Assembly: GCF_000004075.3 (NCBI RefSeq)
Contig: NC_026657.2
Location: 35,078,732-35,142,731 of the forward strand
Source: Cucumis sativus
Taxonomy: Eukaryota > Streptophyta > Magnoliopsida > Cucurbitales > Cucurbitaceae
Reading direction: 5' to 3'
DNA: 64,000 nucleotides
Of the stretch, positions 12,745-24,249 are shown piece after piece (the stretch's first letter is position 1; every line of letters starts with the position of its first letter). The notes beneath the pieces were generated by a model that saw only the letters and a list, made by a program, of their open reading frames with translations, ran no database searches and was not told the DNA's origin. A program made the translations under genes and the position numbers.

Positions 12745-13073
12745 GTGAGTATTCTTCTTCTTCTTTCTTCTTTTTCCTTTTCCTTTTCCTTTTCCCATTT
12801 TTCATCTTCGCTTTCTGCTTCCATGCGTTCTAACAGTTTTCGATTTGGCGAGGGTGTGTGTTTCACCAGATCTTGTCATTACAGATCGTTATCTCCAATT
12901 CTGTAATCTCATATGCGATTTCCCTTTCTCTGTCTGGAGTTCTCCGATAACTTGAGAAAGAGAGACGTCTCTTAGTTCTCTAACATTATCGGATTCATTC
13001 TGTTTTCACAGTTGTCTGAATTGGGAATTTCCGAAAGGATTGACGAATCTCTGGTTGTTTCTTCCTTCCGCAG
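12745..13073 (+). other. 5'-UTR intron of the DUF1639 gene
   Basis: Donor CATT|GTGAGT at 12745 and acceptor TTCCGCAG ending at 13073. The acceptor sits two bases before the start codon, and the leader upstream (about 12416-12744) is GA- and CT-rich, as in plant 5'-UTRs. Leader introns of this kind often raise expression in plants. Confidence 0.7.
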
Positions 13074-13075
13074 AT

Positions 13076-14330
13076 ATGGAGACGGAGGTGAGAAATCAGA
13101 ACCAGAGAGGATGTAAGGCTCTGGAACCGGAAGTTTTCTTACAGTGGGGAAAAAGGAAGCGACTGCGATGTCCTAGGAACAAAGACCCAGAGATCTCTGA
13201 GCGATTATGCGGCAGTCTACGGAAGAAAATCGGATCTCGGAGCGATCGCTGTGTGATTTCTGCTTCAGAAAAAGAACGGATCCCACTCCAACCAAATCGT
13301 TTAACTAGGTCAGAAATCGACGTCCCCTTTCCAATTATGCTATACTCTTAGCAGATTAAAAGAAAAAAAAAAGACGATTATGAATGAAATTTCTTGATCT
13401 ATTGCTTCAATTTGTGTTTTTATGGGCTATATATTTGTTGTTGTGTTGTGTTATTGCGTCTTCTTCTTCCTCCCCCAGCTAGAAAAAGAGCGCAATTCAA
13501 GAGAAGATGTTTCTCCAGAAATAATGAAAGGTAAAACAATCTTGTGTTGTTGTTGGATCTGTTTGGTGACAGGAATTCTGAGGGCGTTACTACGCTGCGT
13601 AACGGTGGTGCAGGCACAGCGCCGTCGCCGGAGAAGGAAGACCGTTACTACTCCACCAGAGGATCCACGGCGGCGGTAGTGGACGAGAACGGCCATGAGG
13701 AAAGAGGAGGCAGCTTTGTTTTACCAAAGCTGTTGATTGCTCTGTCAAGCAAAGAAAAGGAAGAAGACTTCATGGCCATGAAAGGCTGCAAGCTCCCACA
13801 AAGGCCCAAAAAGAGAGCCAAGATGATTCAGAGAAGCTTACTTGTAAGCAACAACAATCACAAAATGTGGTTTTTGTACAAATGACCTATTTCTCGAGGG
13901 TGCGAATGACCCAAAAACCAAATGAAAACCAACATTTTCTGACGTACCATGGCACTTTTGCTTTAGGACGTCTCGAGCTGTTTCCATTTTTATTTGGGTC
14001 ATTTTGCATCGCGGATACTAGGTCATCCGTGCAAAAATCTTACCCAATTTCTCCTTATTCTTCCCTTTGTGTCTTAGTTATTGGATGTTTGTGTCAGCTG
14101 GTGAGCCCTGGAGCATGGCTGACTGAAATGAGCCAAGAAAGATATGAAGTTAGAGAAAAGAAGACAACAAAGAAGGTACACAAACTTTTGTTTCATTTTT
14201 AATCTTCTTCTGCTAAATTGGGATATGGGTTGAAGTTGAAAATGCATCTTCTTCCTTGTTGGGTTTGAATTTGCAGAGGCCAACAGGGCTGAAAGCCATG
14301 GGAGGAAGTATGGAGACTGATTCAGAATGA
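13076..14330 (+). CDS. DUF1639 family protein
   Basis: Four exons, 13076-13308, 13573-13843, 14098-14175 and 14277-14330, join in phase to 211 aa. Diagnostic blocks of the plant DUF1639 family are all present: EVFLQWGKRKRLRC near residue 18, LPKLLIALSSKEKEEDFMAM and GCKLPQRPKKRAKMIQ in exon 2, VSPGAWLTEMSQERYEVREKK in exon 3, and the terminal RPTGLKAM...DSE in exon 4. The protein is strongly basic with clusters (RKRLR, RPKKRAK) that could act as nuclear signals. No enzymatic motif or membrane segment is seen. Biochemical function of the family is unknown. The start is the first ATG after the leader-intron acceptor. All introns are GT-AG. Confidence 0.92.
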
Positions 14331-17300
14331 GGATCAATGTCCGAAAAGTTTGAAACTGAACTAACCCTTTTGATTCTTTTTTTGGGAATGGTGAAATTTG
14401 AACGAAAGAAGGATAGAAGAGAAAGAGATAATGTGAATCTCAACCTCAGTCTCTGATCTGCTCTTTTGGAAACTATGATTCAAAGTCACAATTCGGCCTT
14501 TGGATTTGACGATGCTAAAGAAGTCCACTTTTGGGGCTATGTTAGGCAGAGCACCGAAAGCGATGGATTGTTTACAAATTAAAAAAAGAAAAAGCAAATG
14601 AAAATGCCCCTTTTTTTGTGTATAATATGTAATGTAAAAAAATGGAGAAAGTCTTGCATCTTGTGACCATCATCAATCAAACGAAATGATAATTTTTCGA
14701 TTTTCTAATTCAGAGACGCACAAGCCCCTTCTCAGACCTAACTTTACATCATATGGTAAATATTTTGATTGACTGAATTACAAATATAGCAACATTTTAA
14801 AATTCCAATTTATTAATCTTTTGCCTCATTATAAGTATTAATTAAGACTTCTAGTGCTTTTGTTGTCTACCGTTTATTACAATTATTCTACTTTTCATTG
14901 ATTTTATTAAATTAAAATTAGTATTAAATTTGAGAAAATGAAATTAATCATTTTAAACGTTTTAGATGGTTATGTTTGGCGCCATCCTTCTTATCTTGTT
15001 TACCTCAAAATTTGATCGTATACAAGTTTCGTTGATTGTGTATTTCTATAATTTCTTTCACTTTTTTACAATGAGTATTGTCAAAATCAAGGTTATTGTT
15101 CAATTAACATACTCATTCCCAAACTATTAAACTAGAGTTTTACTAAAATTAAACTAAAAAAGAACGCAAAGCATCCAAATTTGGCAAGTGTAGATAGTAC
15201 ATCTATATGTTATATAAAAGATAGTTCCCTAGCTCTATGGCATCTTAATTTGCACAAGATTCTACTAATTGGAGGACATTTGCTTATAAGTTCTTCTTTT
15301 GAGGTATGGTATCAAAAAGGACAATGCACTCGTTATGACACATAAATTTGGAAGTTGACTTTCTTTAAATAGTGTATTGATGTTAGTTTCAAAACTTTAC
15401 GTTTGTCAGTTTAATCTTTTAAAATAAGAAAATGTTAAATATATTGATTATTGATGTCAATGTAAGTAATCTTTCATCATACTTTGTGTTAATAGATTCT
15501 CGAACTTTTTAAAAAAAATCTACAGGTTTTGAAATCAAATTTGTAATTTAATCTAAAATATTTTAAAAAACTACCACTACTAACTTATATTGCTATAGAA
15601 TGAAGAACATCAATACTTTGGGATAAAAATGTAGAAAGGTCTTCATTCTCAATATAACGTTTTGTCACATTTTCTGTTAAAAAAATCACTCATAGTGAAT
15701 TGTTCTAATTTATTCGATATTTCTTTATTTTAGTGATTTGTTCGTTTGGTATTGAATAAGTACACAATTTTGTAAATCTGCCTTCATTTATGTTTCCTTA
15801 ACACTTTTAAACTTAATTTAATCATACCCTAACCCACTTTTTAGTTAATTGACTATTTGAAACCACAATCTCACTCATGAATTAAAGTGTTTTTTCCCTC
15901 TAAATTCATATTATTGTGATTTTGCAGTGTCAAGTTTTATCTATTTCATATTTCCTCAAATTTTCTCCATTTCATATTGATTACACACACCCACTTTTTT
16001 TAGTAAGTTAATATTGTTTTATCCTAAATATATTATATCGTTTATAGTTTTAGTATTGAATTTGGTATAAAAATTATATTACGGTTTCCAATATAATCAT
16101 TAGAATCAAAGTATTAAAAGTATTGACATATATATCAATTTGGTATTGACATATATATCAATTTGTTTTATAAAAAAAAGTATAAATATAATAAAATTAA
16201 TATAAGTCTATAAGATATATAAAGTCCATCGTGGATAGACTTTGATGTATTTGTATTTTTTAAAATGTAGCTAAATATTTGATTATTATCTCTAAAATTG
16301 TTATCATTATAATTACCATAAAGTTATATTCCAATGCTAAAATTTAGTTCCTCTTCGACATAGTTTTGTATATCATAGGTTTTATTTATTTTAACCATTG
16401 GATTAGCCAGAAAAGATTGATTCAACACTTCAAAGCCATAAATCTACTAGAAAAATTAACTCTAAAATATGAGAACTAAATTCATAATTCAACTTTCATT
16501 TTATCTTACTAACAAATGGTGAGATGGTTGAAAAAAAATTACAAAGTAATAGAAAAAATAGGAAAATTACATTATATGATAAAAAAATTTAGAAAAAAAC
16601 GGCTCATGACACATTTCTTTTGCATATTATAAAATTAACAAATATAACTACCCATATTATTGTGACATGGACTCTATTATCATAGATCTTTTTGCTATTT
16701 TTTATAAACTACCCAAAAAAATAATAAAGAATACAACTTGTTCAACAAATACATATGCTGTTTGATATTATTTAACATTTAAATTATATAAAATTAAAAA
16801 CGTTTAAACTTTTTATAAGATAGATGAACTACTCATTTTTATTATCAATTGGTTTTTGAGATGCAATACCGTTAAAATTAGACGTTTGACATTGAATGCC
16901 TTCCAATGAAAGAAAAGAAAAAAATGTTTATTTAATAATTTAAATACATTTGATTTGATGATACATTTTCATGATTTTTCCTAAGTTTTTTCTTAGTAAT
17001 TTCCAAGTATATCTATAACATTGATATTTTATCAATGACTGTATTTGACATTTGAAGTAAATTCAGATCTCAATAACCAATCATTAATAAATAAATAATT
17101 GCCTCTTAAAATATTTAAAATCTCTAATATTTATTTTATATTCAAGGATTTTTTATATATATTTATTATGAATTTTAAACAAAATAATGAGTATTGCTAT
17201 AAATTTAAAGAAAATAATCAAATAGAGAAAACAATAATTAACATTATAAAAAACACCAAACTAGAGAAAAAAACCCGAGGGCCAGAAAACTATGATATAT

Positions 17301-18340
17301 ATGGGGAATCTCTCAAAGCATTACACCATATCACTTAGTTGAATTTGTAAACCAAATTCAGATGAATCTAAATCAAGATTTAGATTCTTGTTATGTTATT
17401 ATGTTTGAAGTTCATCATTGTTTAACCATTTGTAGAAATTGTTGTTTTTCTTATAATATTTGGACAAACTCAAACAAATTCCACCAATTTGAAACAAACA
17501 AACTTACTACCATAATTGAGATGAGAAGGTTTGAATATAAGTTGAAAGTTGTCTAAAAGCCAAAAGAAGGTGTAGTTTTCAAGATACCTAATGCAAACAC
17601 CAAAATAGAGAGAATCTTCTATTGTTATCATTCATTTATTATGCAAAAGGTCAAGTTTTTAAGGCTCAAGAATAAGTTGGATTTTTTATACTACACAATT
17701 GATCTCGTTCCAACAGTTTTCAATCCAAAATTTTCTCTCTAATTGTTTTCATATTTAACGATTTCATTTTCATTATAATTTTTTCTTACTTGCGTTTTTT
17801 AACACTACTCTCATTCTCAAAATTTCAGCTCTCCAAACAATTCCCTACTTTACACGCACTTACATCACCTCAGTAAGAAGCTCTTTAAACACAGCACAAT
17901 TGGAGACTCCACCGTTGGCAGAAAATAAGAAGCTTTTCCAGCATGTGGGGGCAGAGAGAGAGAGAGAGAGGTCTTCCCATCAAGCCCAAGCATTGAAAAC
18001 CATCACCTACTATAGTCTTTTTCAATAAATATGCCAAATTCATTCACCTACTCCAAGTGGCAAACAGCTAAACAAAACCTATATTCAATTCAAAACATTA
18101 TCTATCTCAGAAGACCTATAAGCGGGAACAACACATTTCAACTATTAACTCTGAATATCTGACCCACCAATTTTTGAAATAAGATAGTAACAAACTGCTA
18201 CTAATCATAGATCTGGTATTTCTTTAATTATAAATCGAGTTTCAGCGTTCAGGAAAGAAAGAAAGAAAACCCTGGTATATAAATGAAGAGAATTACTTTC
18301 ATCATAGATTACATATAACAGTAAACAACATAAATAAAAT
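14331..18340. other. Long AT-rich intergenic region
   Basis: Four kilobases with no supportable gene. Items inside: a 23-bp tandem duplication (tattgacatatatatcaatttgg) near 16120-16165, and a tract at about 16190-16265 with tctataag...gtggatagac text that recalls the short tctatc/gatagac motifs of the foldback at 56.5 kb. An (AG)9 run lies at 17953-17970. Confidence 0.55.
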
Positions 18341-20864
18341 ATGCAACCGAAGAGGGCAGATTTGTTTTAGCTAACCAGGCTCAACTTTAGACGCTGAGAA
18401 GCTGAAAGCAATAGCGTACTGCTGCCAGAATTCTCTAACCATCATCAACGACCAACTGAAGGCAGAATGGACCCAACACTCAATTTTGTGATGTTCATTT
18501 GGCTTCAGATTAACACAACCCATGAATAGCTAAGTTAAGGTCAAGAGCGACCATCAGGCTGCAGTGAGGTAAGAATAACAAGTAAAATCGAAAAGCGACT
18601 TCAACAAGCTGTAAGTCAAAATGAACAGGCTCTTGAGAAAAAAATATAAAAAGGACATGCACATAAAGTAGGGATGAAACAATCAAATAGATAATGTAAT
18701 AGTCACATAGCAAATGCTAAAACTAAAACAGGACGGATATCCGACCATGAAGAAGGTACAGTGAATTTTTTTTTCCCTCTGCAAGAAACAACAAACCTTT
18801 GAACAAAAAAGCTCTTCACGCTCAATTACAGAAAGAGGTTCCCATAAAAAATAATATAATACCAAAATGATAGCTACAAAAGAATTGTATTAGCCAACGC
18901 CTACATGGATGTGTTAAACTTAATCCTAATCACATCCTAGAGATTCTACTATTCTTCTCAAGCCTAATACCCCCAACAAAGTGAGAGGAAAAAAAAAGAT
19001 GCCAAAGTACCCTTCCTTTGTCATGAAAAAGATGATTAAAAAATACCTCCTCAAACATTGAATATCAACCTCTAACCACAAGCTTTCGACAGAATAGAGT
19101 TTCAGACCATGTGATCATTTATACGAGTAACGAAGAGTTAAATCATGCCATGGTTAATTGTAATTTCATGAAGCTAGACTTGTTAAATTTTTCTTTATTG
19201 TGTATCCAATATTAAACTTTAATATGCATGTATAAATCTCTTTATGTACATACAATTGTCTGACATCAATGAAGGCAATGCATACAGCTTCCATCAACTA
19301 AACTTTTCACCTTCTAACATGTCCGAGACTTTTTAACAAAAAGGGGGAAGGCGCTTTTTGGCATTTACGTTCCTCATGCCTGCTTAGTAAGATAGAAACG
19401 GGAAGACCAAATAGAGGGACAAACACCTATTTCATAATAAAATTTGAAGCAACACGGGAATTGTGCACAAAAGAAAATGGGAGAATTTACAGAAAAGAGT
19501 TTCGTGTATGATGATGCAAACCAGCAAAAGAAGAAACAAACCCAATAAATACAGATTAGCAAAAGAAGAAACAAATCGACCATTTTAACATTTTTAATCC
19601 TAAATGAGAGCAAACTTCAACCTTTGCCAAATTTGACTTAATCTAATCCATAAAGCCCTCTTATCTCTAAGTCTAATCACAACACCAAATAAGCACCAGA
19701 ATAAGAGAGTCCCAAAAGAACACTCTTCTTCAGATGGAAGCTTGCAGCTTTAAGTATAAAATAAGAAACATCAACTTGAAAAAGGAGTTTGAACTAAACT
19801 TCTCTCACCAAATGGAAAGTAAATAAATACTAATTAACTTCCCTCACCAAATGGAAAGTAAATAAATATTAATTAACTTCCCTCACCAAATGGAAAGTAA
19901 ATAAATACTAATTAGCCAAGATTTAGAATCACATTCGACAGAAAGTAAAGGACTTTTCTTTGGTAGATATCAAATAAATCATGACTACTTAACACCAAAA
20001 GCCAACGAAGATGCATGAACTTTCAAAGATTAAGCCATTAAGATCATTAAAAGTGATGAACACGATTTGGAAAGGAATTTCAACAAAGATTTGAAAGAAA
20101 GCACTTGAATAGAATCAAGACCCCAGCTTACGGTCTTCACATGGGACTAACGATGCCTGCATTGTATCTACATTGATCAAAAACTCGATAAGAGCCTCAA
20201 AAGCAAAGATTCCACTTAATATCAAAATCAGCTCAAGAAGAAACTAGATAAACCACGTGGCATGGAAACTATATAAAACATAGTACAAGATAGGGTAAAA
20301 TATGCCCACCAGAGTTTATGATGAAAAATTGCAAGAAGTGCAACATATTAAATCAATCAAACACTAGCCCCATCTCAAGTAATGTATAAAGGGCAGAAGA
20401 AGGTAGAAACATTACTATTTGGTACATGTATTCCACGTAATCTGGAGCAGCCGTAACCAAAAGAAAACAAGATGAGCCATATCCAAGCAATCCTGCAACA
20501 AAAATTACTTATAGAATCCAATTTCTTCATTCCTAAGAGACAATAATAAAAATAAAACTAAGAATTAATCAACAACATCAATAACCAGACCAATGATTAA
20601 ACATAATCAAAGAACAAAAACCCTGCCAAGGTACATGGAATGCATCCTTTCAATCAATCCCTAAGCTTCACCAGTCAAACAAAACGTTAAACGAAAGAGA
20701 AACAAAGAAATTTACAATATCACGCGTCTAGTTTTCATTAGTATAAACTATAAAGATAGAATAAAGTTTTTACAAGAGAGATCAAACATCCAATTGAATA
20801 AACAATCATTATACTACAACCCAGAAAGAGATGAAAAGGGTAAAATAGAATAGAGTAGAGGAAA
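18341..20864 (-). other. Probable 3' part (UTR and introns) of a minus-strand transcription unit
   Basis: Base composition is less AT-rich than in the flanking gaps, and two short minus-strand segments look exon-like. Segment 20353-20483 follows a good acceptor (TTTTGTTGCAG|GATTGC) and reads GLLGYGSSCFLLVTAAPDY...LVFD then stop. Segment 18376-18519 reads about 48 codons ending ASASKVEPG-like text (SFSASKVEPG) then stop. I could not join either in frame to the ORF at 20865-21143, so they may be chance ORFs in 3'-UTR or alternative exons. Confidence 0.3.
19795..19915. repeat. 39-bp tandem repeat, three copies
   Basis: The unit containing ctcaccaaatggaaagtaaa begins at 19804, 19843 and 19882, spacing exactly 39 bp, with only a few mismatches. 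It lies within the putative minus-strand transcription unit. Confidence 0.9.
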
Positions 20865-21143
20865 TCAATCGGAATGAGAATTGTAGTCGTAGGAATCGAG
20901 GTCGTCGGTATCGGAATCGGAATTGGAATCGGAGGATGAAGAGGAAGAAGAGGAGAGAAGAGAAGGAAGGCAGAGAGAGGAGAAAATGGAAAGGGAGATA
21001 CGGCGGAAATGGCGGAAAGGGAAACAGAAGATGAGGTAAAGAACATGGTGGCTGCTGAAGCGCTCGGGATTACAAGCAATGTATTGACAGAGATCGGCAG
21101 AAATATTGGCGACCCAAAGAACAAGAGGACTGTTCAACACCAT
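20865..21143 (-). CDS. Small hydrophobic protein with Ser/Asp-rich acidic tail, unknown
   Basis: 92 aa from the ATG at 21143, which sits in a good plant start context (TCCGCCATGG). Residues about 1-20 and 33-48 are hydrophobic (SHHVLYLIFCFPFRHF), followed by the basic FRHFRR, a Leu/Ser stretch, then eight serines and an acidic tail SDSNSDSDTDDLDSYDY. This suggests one or two membrane contacts with a charged tail in the cytosol. The frame is open further upstream but has no ATG there. A GC-rich leader with CGG repeats (21238-21254) precedes it, as expected for a promoter-proximal 5'-UTR. An overlapping plus-strand ORF (21009-21206) is treated as a shadow because its leader is the acidic-tail coding region. 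I do not recognise the family. Confidence 0.5.
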   Translation of the reverse strand: MVLNSPLVLWVANISADLCQYIACNPERFSSHHVLYLIFCFPFRHFRRISLSIFSSLCLPSLLSSSSSSSSDSNSDSDTDDLDSYDYNSHSD

Positions 21144-21279
21144 GGCGGAGCTTCGATTGAGGGAATTTCGGATTTGGTCTCTTCGTTGATCGTACCGTCG
21201 AGCTGAGAATTCCAACGTCGTAGGGACGAATCTACAGCCTCCGCCGCCGCCGGGGGATTGGATGAAATTGTCAACTCCG

Positions 21280-24180
21280 AATTTTCCTTTTCTCTCTCTT
21301 TTTTCCGTTTGTTTCGTTCTTCTTTTTACTAATTTATTATTTCTAAAATTGTCCTCAACTATAAATAATTACATTACAATGTATTATTATATCAAATATC
21401 CCTAAGTTTCCTTTGTCCATTCCATATAAATAATGATGATAATTTCCTTTGTTGTTCAAACCCCTTTGGTGCTAAATAGTGTCTTATGCTTTTCATCTAT
21501 GTTGTAGTCCATCGAGTTCATATTCATCTATGTTGTAATCCATCGAGTTCATATTGAATTTTGGTCACATTGTCACGATATTCAACCATACTTTATGTTA
21601 CTGATTCAAGGTTGGTTTGAGTCTAATTATAAGATTGCGAGATTTCAAGATTTATATTTCTTCGTTTTGCTATTACTCAATGCACGATTCATATTTAGAA
21701 TGTTGAAATTTTAATTTAGAAAGAAATAAGAAGTTGGTTATTGTAGTATTAAATTATCATAGTTTGTGTTTGAATTATAATAGTGCATGTTTGACGTGTA
21801 ATCTATTTTATTTGAGAAGAAAATAGTAAATACTATAACAAAAAAAAAAATAATTGAAGATTGTAAAATAATAAAAGTAAATATCGTAACAAATGAGGTT
21901 AGTATAATCTTAGTATCGCTTTGTCCACCACTGCTTACGCATATGCCTCCTTCTACTCCCTACAAATGGATTTTGATATATCACAACTTCTAAGATTGCT
22001 TAGCCTTGTGAATCATCCTAGCAAGAGCACTCGATTAATAAGCTATTACGCACTCTTTCAAAGATAGCTATGATTGGTGCCCCAAATGCTCGCTTAAAGT
22101 TTAATAGCAGTATTTTAGTTTTATTAAAGTTTTAAATGTTGTTTCTATTATAAACCTCTAAAACACAAAGTTTGAAATATAATTAATATGATATGTCTAT
22201 ATCTACCTTTTGATTTGTTTTTTTTTAAGAAAAAAGATTGTGTATAATGTCTCTAACTTCTCTCCCTATAAAATTTGCCCTTTTTTTTTTTAATGTTTTT
22301 TTAATCGGTTGACATTGTTCTTAAATACTTTGTATTTGTATCTACTTTAATGATATATTAAAATATGTCATAATTACTTTTATACAAACAAGCATGTCAC
22401 ATTAACGTTGTACCTACTAGATCTAAAAGATACTTATTTTCAAAATGTTATAATTGTATCCTATCAACGAAGACAATATAACGCCTTAAAAGACAATCAA
22501 ATAACCGTCTCTCATCTACAAAAGGACCAAATGTACATTAAGTAAGAAATAAATGATTCTCCATTCACAGTCTCTTTTATATATAGTATAGATTTATCTA
22601 AGTGTTCTTTTCTTTTGTTTAAGTATTTGGGAGCTTTTATTGATTGAATTGAAGAATCAATATTCAATATTGTTTGTAAGAATGTGATGCTTGATTTTAG
22701 TAGTAAAGGAGTTAGCTCGTTTATTTTACCAAAATAAGAGATGTAAGTGGATTGAATCCATAAACAACTCAAAAAAGGAAAACGTTAGTTTGTTGTACTA
22801 TGAATTGTTATATCATATGCAAATTTTACACATCGACAACCATTCTTTCAAAAACTTAACATTCTTCTAAATTACTACAACTTACAAATTCAGCTTTCAA
22901 AAATTAAATTACGATAATGTGAAAAACTAAGCTCTCAAATTTGAGACCTTTTTTTTTGTTTAGAAATTGAAGCAACAATTTTTATCATTTTGAGTTTTTA
23001 TTACACCAGTTGTAGAAGTGCATATGAATCATTAAATTGAGCCTCCATCCCGTCATCCCATGAAAAGATATTCAAATCTTGTTTAAGAATATGTGTTGTT
23101 GATAGATCATAGTTTTTCTTTTCATTCTCAAACTTTTTAGTGAGCTTTAAAATACGTGGAAGATAGGAAGAAAATGTTCATGTACTTAAGCGATTTTGGT
23201 CTATGCTTAACACCAATTGCTTCTATAGTTTTGTAGAAGACACCTTGAAGACATCCCAACACCTTTCATTTTCTCTTTGTGATGGGCATGTTGGAATATT
23301 ACTTCTATAACCTAAATTTGTTTGAAAGAAAAAGAAATTGTGTATGACCCACTTGCTTCATGTGGACAGGAAGGCCAATGATACAAAGTAGTTGTTGGCT
23401 CACATGGTCTCCAACTCATCCTTTTATTCACTTTGATTATAATTAAACGTGACGAAAACAACAAGAAAATGATTAAAATGAAACAAATCAATATATATGG
23501 ATACAAAAAAAAAAGTCAATCACATTCTTCGAGTTTTTACTCAATTAGCACGGTAACTCGCCCACATTTGTTACTGTCGCAGGCCTCTTGTGGGCTTAAC
23601 TATTGGTTAACTTTTCTTAATTAGTTCAATCTTGATCTTTTAGCTTGCTTGTATGAAAGTTCCTGCCACTAGTGTAGCGTCAAATTTTGATACCTAGATT
23701 AGTATATAAAGAGTGTATAGTACATTTAAGCAGACAAGAGTAAGATAAAAACTATCATATAACGTTGGTGATGTCATGACTGTTATTTTGTTAGTGGTAT
23801 ATTATATTTGTTGACTCGTTGACCAATTTATAATTGTTTTTCTTTTTCGAGACGTGTGTTTTCTCATGTCGCCTTCTAATTTTCTTTGAACTTGAATCTA
23901 AAAGGTCTTATTTGGACAATTTCAATGCTCTCGTAGACGGGTGGTTTGAGTAATTTTAAACTTTTAAAAGTATTTGAAACAATTTTTTATAATCTTCCAA
24001 TAATCAACAAACAAACACATTCCTTCAACTTGGGAACCAATAGAAGGGTTCAAAGTAAAGAAGAAGAGATGAGTTGGAATCCACGTCAGGAAGGGGGGGT
24101 GGGGGTTGAAGGAAGCAAACGTGGACATTGGATTGGATTGGAAATGTGGTTTCATTTCAAGAACAGAACAGAACAGAAGA
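21280..24180. other. AT-rich intergenic region
   Basis: No gene supported. It contains a 31-bp tandem duplication (ttcatctatgttgta...cgagttcata) at about 21490-21555. The right end (24060-24210) is GA-rich and leads into the APS kinase leader, with a (GA)11 run at 24185-24206. Confidence 0.5.
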
Positions 24181-24249
24181 AGAAGAGAGAGAGAGAGAGA
24201 GAGAGAATCGAATATGGGATGCGATGCTTTTCCACGCGCGAAACCGATG

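Noticed and set aside
13422-13696. Several overlapping ORFs in both strands over DUF1639 exon 2
   Set aside because: They are other-frame shadows of the GC-richer exon at 13573-13843 and of the preceding intron.
21009-21206. Plus-strand 65-aa ORF beginning MAERETEDE
   Set aside because: It is antisense to the better-supported minus-strand ORF with a strong start context, and its composition mirrors the acidic/GA-rich region of that gene.
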